9,248 nucleotides of DNA from an uncultured Rubrivivax sp. (GTDB taxonomy: Bacteria > Pseudomonadota > Gammaproteobacteria > Burkholderiales > Burkholderiaceae_C), in contig CALJUI010000325.1 of NCBI GenBank assembly GCA_937975735.1, positions 1-9,248 of the forward strand, given 5' to 3'. Below, piece by piece: positions 6,151 through 9,248 of the stretch (positions within the stretch are counted from its first letter, which is position 1; the number at the start of each line of letters is the position of its first letter). Position numbers and translations under genes: made by a program. Below the pieces are notes generated by a model. The model ran no database searches. It was not told where the DNA came from and saw only the letters and a program-made list of their open reading frames with translations.

Positions 6151-6321
6151 CCGCGCGCCGATTCACCCACTCCGGTCACAACTGAGTTGACCCTGGCGAA
6201 AAGGCGGCAGGGAAAGACCCACTTGCCCTCCGTCGCCGGGAGGCGGAGAGTCCAGAGCCTCGGCGCCGTCTGGTTCCGCCATGCCGATGTCGAGTCGACC
6301 ACAACGACCAAGGAGACACGC
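6151..6321. other. Gap of 171 nt before the TRAP operon
   Basis: No gene is supported here. TTGACC (6187-6192) resembles a -35 element, but no TATAAT-like hexamer follows at 16-18 nt. The same position can be read as a poor FNR-like site, TTGAC-CCTG-GCGAA (6187-6200). A weak imperfect hairpin spans about 6228-6248. The TRAP promoter is probably in this gap but cannot be placed. Confidence 0.4.
6310..6315 (+). promoter_or_regulatory. Ribosome-binding site of the TRAP binding-protein gene
   Basis: AAGGAG lies 6 nt before ATG 6322 and fixes the start of the binding protein. The frame is open further upstream to a TTG at 6187, but that stretch has no ribosome-binding site and would put 45 extra residues in front of the Tat signal. 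Confidence 0.8.
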
Positions 6322-7485
6322 ATGTCCGACCTGAACAACGCTGGTGGCGCCCCACGCGCCGTCGAATCCCGCCCCGCCCGCCGCCGCTTCCTCGGCGCCG
6401 CCGTGTCCGGCGCAGCCGGGGCCGCCGCGCTGACCGTGCCGATGGTCTCGGTCGCGCAGTCGCCGGTGGTGCTGAAGATGCAGGGCGCCTGGGGCGCCAA
6501 GGACATCTTCAACGAGATGGCCGAGGAATACGTCAAGCGCGTCAACGAGATGGCCGGCGGCCGCCTGCGCATCGACTACCTGGTCGGCGGCGCCGTCGTC
6601 AAGCCCTTCGAGGTCATGGACGCCACCAGCAAGGGCGTGCTCGACGCCTGCCACGGCGTGCCGGTGTACTGGTACGGCAAGAGCAAGGTCGCGTCGCTGT
6701 TCGGCTCCGGCCCGATCAACGGCTGCGACGCGCCGCAGACCCTGGCCTGGATCTACCGCGGCGGCGGCCTCGAGCTCTACAACGAGGTGCTGAAGAAGAT
6801 CGGCCTGGACGTCGTCGGCTACTTCGCGATGCCGATGCCGACGCAGCCGCTGGGCTGGTTCAAGAAGCGCATCACCAGCGCCGACGACCTGAAGGGCCTG
6901 AAGTACCGCACCGTCGGCCTGGCCGCCGACCTGATGCAGGAGATGGGCCTGAAGGTCACGCAGCTGCCCGGCGGCGAGATCGTGCCGGCGATGGACCGCG
7001 GCGTGATCGAGGCCTTCGAGTTCAACAACCCGACCTCGGACCGCCGCTTCGGCGCCCAGGACGTCGCCAAGAACTACATGATGGGCTCCTTCCACCAGGC
7101 GATGGAGTTCTTCGAGATCGCCTTCAACAAGAAGAAGCACGACGCGCTGCCGAAGGATCTGCAGGCCATCCTGCGCTACGCCGCCGAGGCGGCCTCGTCG
7201 TCGAACTGGTGGACGGCGATGGACAACTACTCGCGCGACCTCGACGATCTGATCAACAAGGACAAGGTCAACGTCTACCGCACGCCGAAGTCGGTCTTCG
7301 ACGCGCAGATCAAGGCCTGGGACGTCGTGACGAAGAAGCTGTCCGACGAGGATCCGTTCTTCAAGAAGGTCGTCGACAGCCAGAAGGCCTGGTCCAAGCG
7401 GGTCGCCAAGTACATGTTCCTCAACGAGGCCGACTACCTCGTCGGCTACGAGCACGTCCACGGCAAGATCCCCGGCCTGTCCTGA
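6322..7485 (+). CDS. TRAP transporter substrate-binding protein, TakP-like (DctP family), Tat-exported
   Basis: Periplasmic receptor of a TRAP carboxylate transporter, 387 aa. The N-terminus has a twin-arginine signal, RRRFLGAA (R20-R22, F23, L24), then a hydrophobic Ala/Gly-rich stretch and probable cleavage near VSVAQ (about 42-46), so export of folded protein by the Tat route is likely. The mature part resembles R. sphaeroides TakP, a 2-oxo-acid binder: GGGLELYNE (147-155), QPLGWFKKRI (175-184), GLKYRTVGLAADLMQEMG (192-209, with R196 the usual carboxylate-binding arginine of the family) and LPGGEIVPAMDRGVIEAFEF (215-234). Annotation systems often call this group mannitol/chloroaromatic-type DctP. 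The likely ligands are 2-oxo acids, lactate or similar monocarboxylates. dctQ follows after 85 nt containing a strong hairpin. Confidence 0.93.
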   Translation: MSDLNNAGGAPRAVESRPARRRFLGAAVSGAAGAAALTVPMVSVAQSPVVLKMQGAWGAKDIFNEMAEEYVKRVNEMAGGRLRIDYLVGGAVVKPFEVMDATSKGVLDACHGVPVYWYGKSKVASLFGSGPINGCDAPQTLAWIYRGGGLELYNEVLKKIGLDVVGYFAMPMPTQPLGWFKKRITSADDLKGLKYRTVGLAADLMQEMGLKVTQLPGGEIVPAMDRGVIEAFEFNNPTSDRRFGAQDVAKNYMMGSFHQAMEFFEIAFNKKKHDALPKDLQAILRYAAEAASSSNWWTAMDNYSRDLDDLINKDKVNVYRTPKSVFDAQIKAWDVVTKKLSDEDPFFKKVVDSQKAWSKRVAKYMFLNEADYLVGYEHVHGKIPGLS

Positions 7486-7487
7486 CG

Positions 7488-7519
7488 GCCGGCCGATGGC
7501 GCGCCGGCGCCGGGCCGGC
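7488..7519 (+). repeat. GC-rich inverted repeat after the binding-protein gene
   Basis: GCCGGCC (7488-7494) pairs with GGCCGGC (7513-7519) across an 18-nt GC-rich loop, directly after the stop codon. It may add to the stability of the mRNA 3' end together with the hairpin downstream. It also contains the self-complementary GGCCGGCC (7487-7494). Confidence 0.3.
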
Positions 7520-7529
7520 ACCGTCCTGC

Positions 7530-7554
7530 GAGGGGAGGCCTAGGGCCTCCCTTC
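7530..7554 (+). terminator. Strong intercistronic hairpin between dctP and dctQ
   Basis: GGGAGGCC (7533-7540) and GGCCTCCC (7544-7551) form a perfect 8-bp stem with loop TAG. Three more pairs (A-U, G-U, G-C) can extend it to 7530-7554. It ends 5 nt before the dctQ Shine-Dalgarno. Only TTCTTC follows the core stem, not a true U-tract, so it is better read as a partial terminator or RNA-stabilising element that would keep binding protein in excess over membrane subunits. Confidence 0.55.
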
Positions 7555-7570
7555 TTCACAAGGGGAACCC

Positions 7571-8161
7571 ATGATCCGCGGTGTCATCAAGACGATCGAC
7601 CTGCTCAACAAGTCGATCGGCCACGCGTTCGCGTGGTGCATCGTCATCCTGACGCTGGGCATCAGCTACGAGGTCTTCGTGCGCTACGTGCTGCGCGACC
7701 CGACCAGCTGGGCCTTCGACCTGAGCTACATCCTCTACGGCGCGCTGTTCCTGATGTGCGGCGCCTACACGCTGTCGCGCGGCGGTCACGTGCGCGCCGA
7801 CATCTTCTACCGCCGCTGGCCGGTGCGCACGCAGGCGTCGCTCGAGCTGGTGCTGTACTTCGTCTTCTACTTCCCAGGGGTGATCGCGCTGATCATCGCC
7901 GGCTGGGGCTACGGCACCGAGTCGATGCGCATCCGCGAGGTCAGCGTCAACAGCCCCGTCGGCGTGCCGATCTGGCCGCTGAAGATGCTGATTCCGGCGG
8001 CCGGCGTGCTGCTCACGCTGCAGGGCATCGCCGAGGTGCTGCGCTGCGTGCTGTGCCTGAAGGAAGGCGCCTGGCCGGCGCGGCTGCACGACGTCGACGA
8101 GCTCGAGGAGCAGCTGATGCACCTGCACACCAGCGAACAGGCCAAAGGGGTCCACTCATGA
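7571..8161 (+). CDS. dctQ: TRAP transporter small permease subunit (DctQ)
   Basis: Inner-membrane small subunit of the TRAP transporter, 196 aa, which pairs with DctM and scaffolds docking of the binding protein. Four hydrophobic segments are visible at about 16-38, 48-68, 92-112 and 136-158. The loop RGGHVRADIFYRR (70-82) is the usual DctQ signature after TM2. A charged C-terminal tail of about 35 residues (RLHDVDELEEQLMHLHTSEQ) is probably cytoplasmic and helical. An AAGGGGA (7560-7566) precedes the ATG at a short 4-nt spacing. The stop overlaps the next ATG in ATGA (8158-8161), so dctM is translationally coupled. Confidence 0.92.
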   Translation: MIRGVIKTIDLLNKSIGHAFAWCIVILTLGISYEVFVRYVLRDPTSWAFDLSYILYGALFLMCGAYTLSRGGHVRADIFYRRWPVRTQASLELVLYFVFYFPGVIALIIAGWGYGTESMRIREVSVNSPVGVPIWPLKMLIPAAGVLLTLQGIAEVLRCVLCLKEGAWPARLHDVDELEEQLMHLHTSEQAKGVHS

Positions 8162-9248
8162 CCGACCCGCAACTGGCCCTGGCGATGCTGGGCCTGTTCA
8201 TCTTCATCATCATGCTCGGGTTCCCGATCGCCTTCACATTGATGGCGATGGGGGTGATCTTCGGCTTCTACGCCTACTTCACGCCCGACCAGGCCTTCTT
8301 CGACAACCGGGTTTTCTACCTCTTCACGCAGAACACCTTCAGCGTGATGAACAGCGACATCCTGGTCGCGATCCCGCTGTTCCTGTTCATGGGCTACATG
8401 ATCGAGCGGTCGAACATCCTCGAAGAGCTGTTCCTCAGCCTGCAGGTCGCGTTCCGCCGCGTGCCGGGCGCGATGGCGATCGCCGCGCTGGTGACCTGCG
8501 CGCTGTTCGCCACCGCCACCGGCATCGTCGGCGCGGTCGTCACGCTGATGGGCCTGCTGGCCTTCCCGGCGATGCTCAAGGCCAACTACGACCAGAAGAT
8601 CTCGGCCGGCGTCATCTGCGCCGGCGGCACGCTGGGCATCCTGATCCCGCCGTCGATCATGCTGATCGTCTACGGCGCGACCGCCGGCGTGTCGGTGGTG
8701 AAGCTGTACGCCGCGGCCCTGCTGCCGGGCTTCCTGCTCGCCGGCCTGTACATGGTCTACGTGGTCACGATGGCCGTCAGCCGCCCGAAGCTGATGCCCA
8801 AGCTGCCGCTGGACCAGGCGCAGATGCCCTTCACGGAGGTCGTGCTGCTGCTGCTCAAGGCATTCGTGCCGCTGGCGGTGCTGATCATGTCGGTGCTGGG
8901 CGCGATCCTGTTCGGCCTGGCCACGCCCAGCGAGGCGGCGGCGATCGGCGCGCTCGGCTCGGTGATCCTGGCCGCGGCCTACCGTGCGCTGACCTGGGAC
9001 AAGCTGCGCGAGGCGGTGTACCTGACGGCGCGCACGACGGCGATGGTCTGCTACCTGTTCGTCGGCTCGTGGCTGTTCTCGTCGATCTTCAGCTACCTCG
9101 GCGGCGAGGGCGTGATCAAGGACTTCGTGCTCGGCCTGGACCTGAACCCGATCACCTTCCTGCTGTTGACGCAGCTGATCATCTTCCTGCTCGGCTGGCC
9201 GCTGGAGTGGAGCGAGATCATCATCATCTTCGTGCCGATCTTCCTGCC
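8158..9248 (+). CDS. dctM: TRAP transporter large permease subunit (DctM), 3' truncated
   Basis: Large membrane subunit that carries Na+-coupled carboxylate uptake in TRAP systems. The frame is open from ATG 8158, overlapping the dctQ stop, to the window edge: about 363 codons, compared with roughly 430 or more in the family, so the C-terminus is missing. Hydrophobic segments run throughout. Family motifs include MLGFPIAFTLMAMGV (19-33), AIPLFLFMGYMIE (71-83), TATGIVGAVVTLMG (119-132), the conserved core GGTLGILIPPSIMLIVYG (156-173) and LFGLATPSEAAAIGALG (second half). The extended segment around 41-66 between the first two hydrophobic regions fits the TakM/chloroaromatic-type large permeases. 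No frameshift or internal stop was seen. Confidence 0.93.
   Translation, partial: MTDPQLALAMLGLFIFIIMLGFPIAFTLMAMGVIFGFYAYFTPDQAFFDNRVFYLFTQNTFSVMNSDILVAIPLFLFMGYMIERSNILEELFLSLQVAFRRVPGAMAIAALVTCALFATATGIVGAVVTLMGLLAFPAMLKANYDQKISAGVICAGGTLGILIPPSIMLIVYGATAGVSVVKLYAAALLPGFLLAGLYMVYVVTMAVSRPKLMPKLPLDQAQMPFTEVVLLLLKAFVPLAVLIMSVLGAILFGLATPSEAAAIGALGSVILAAAYRALTWDKLREAVYLTARTTAMVCYLFVGSWLFSSIFSYLGGEGVIKDFVLGLDLNPITFLLLTQLIIFLLGWPLEWSEIIIIFVPIFL

Noticed and set aside
6194..6209. Possible sigma-54 (-24/-12) promoter before the TRAP genes
   Set aside because: A GG-N10-GC spacing exists, but the conserved TTGC of the -12 element is missing and no enhancer-binding regulator is present.
6187..6321. 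Longer form of the TRAP binding protein starting at TTG 6187
   Set aside because: There is no ribosome-binding site there, whereas ATG 6322 has AAGGAG at 6 nt and places the twin-arginine motif at the expected distance from the N-terminus.

Overview
The window is very G+C-rich DNA with tightly packed genes, all on the + strand, and third codon positions almost always G or C. The tripartite-tricarboxylate (Bug/TctC) binding protein, the TRAP transporter and the protein styles point to a betaproteobacterium, most likely Burkholderiales. That placement is an inference from gene content and composition; no rRNA or marker gene is present.

Region 1 (1-5317) looks like a D-glucarate (aldarate) utilisation operon. 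It opens with the 3' part of a Bug-type periplasmic binding protein. Next come D-glucarate dehydratase (GudD), an HpcH/HpaI-family aldolase, tartronate-semialdehyde reductase (GarR type) and a MOFRL-type glycerate 2-kinase (TtuD type). Read in order, the four enzymes convert D-glucarate to 5-dehydro-4-deoxy-D-glucarate, then pyruvate plus tartronate semialdehyde, then D-glycerate, then 2-phosphoglycerate. The gaps between the enzyme genes are only 15, 27 and 2 nt, so they are probably co-transcribed and partly translationally coupled. The familiar E. coli GarL and GarK roles are filled by a divergent aldolase subfamily and by an unrelated kinase family.

Region 2 (5318-6150) holds a gap rich in inverted repeats, including an FNR-like box, and then a Crp/Fnr-family regulator. 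Its recognition helix matches FNR (E-x-x-S-R), but it has neither the FNR iron-sulfur cysteine cluster nor a recognisable cAMP pocket.

Region 3 (6151-9248) is a TRAP transporter: a Tat-exported TakP-like binding protein, a small 4-TM subunit (DctQ) and the first about 363 codons of the large permease (DctM), which runs off the window. A strong hairpin separates the binding-protein gene from the membrane genes, and dctQ and dctM overlap by ATGA. The likely substrate class is 2-oxo acids, lactate or related carboxylates; the exact substrate cannot be read from the sequence.

I found no mobile element, CRISPR array, tRNA or rRNA. The content is mostly recognisable metabolism. The points worth a second look are the aldolase active-site variant, the FNR-like regulator with no known sensor and its nearby box, the kinase replacement and the intercistronic hairpin. 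I see no evidence for a wholly new system.
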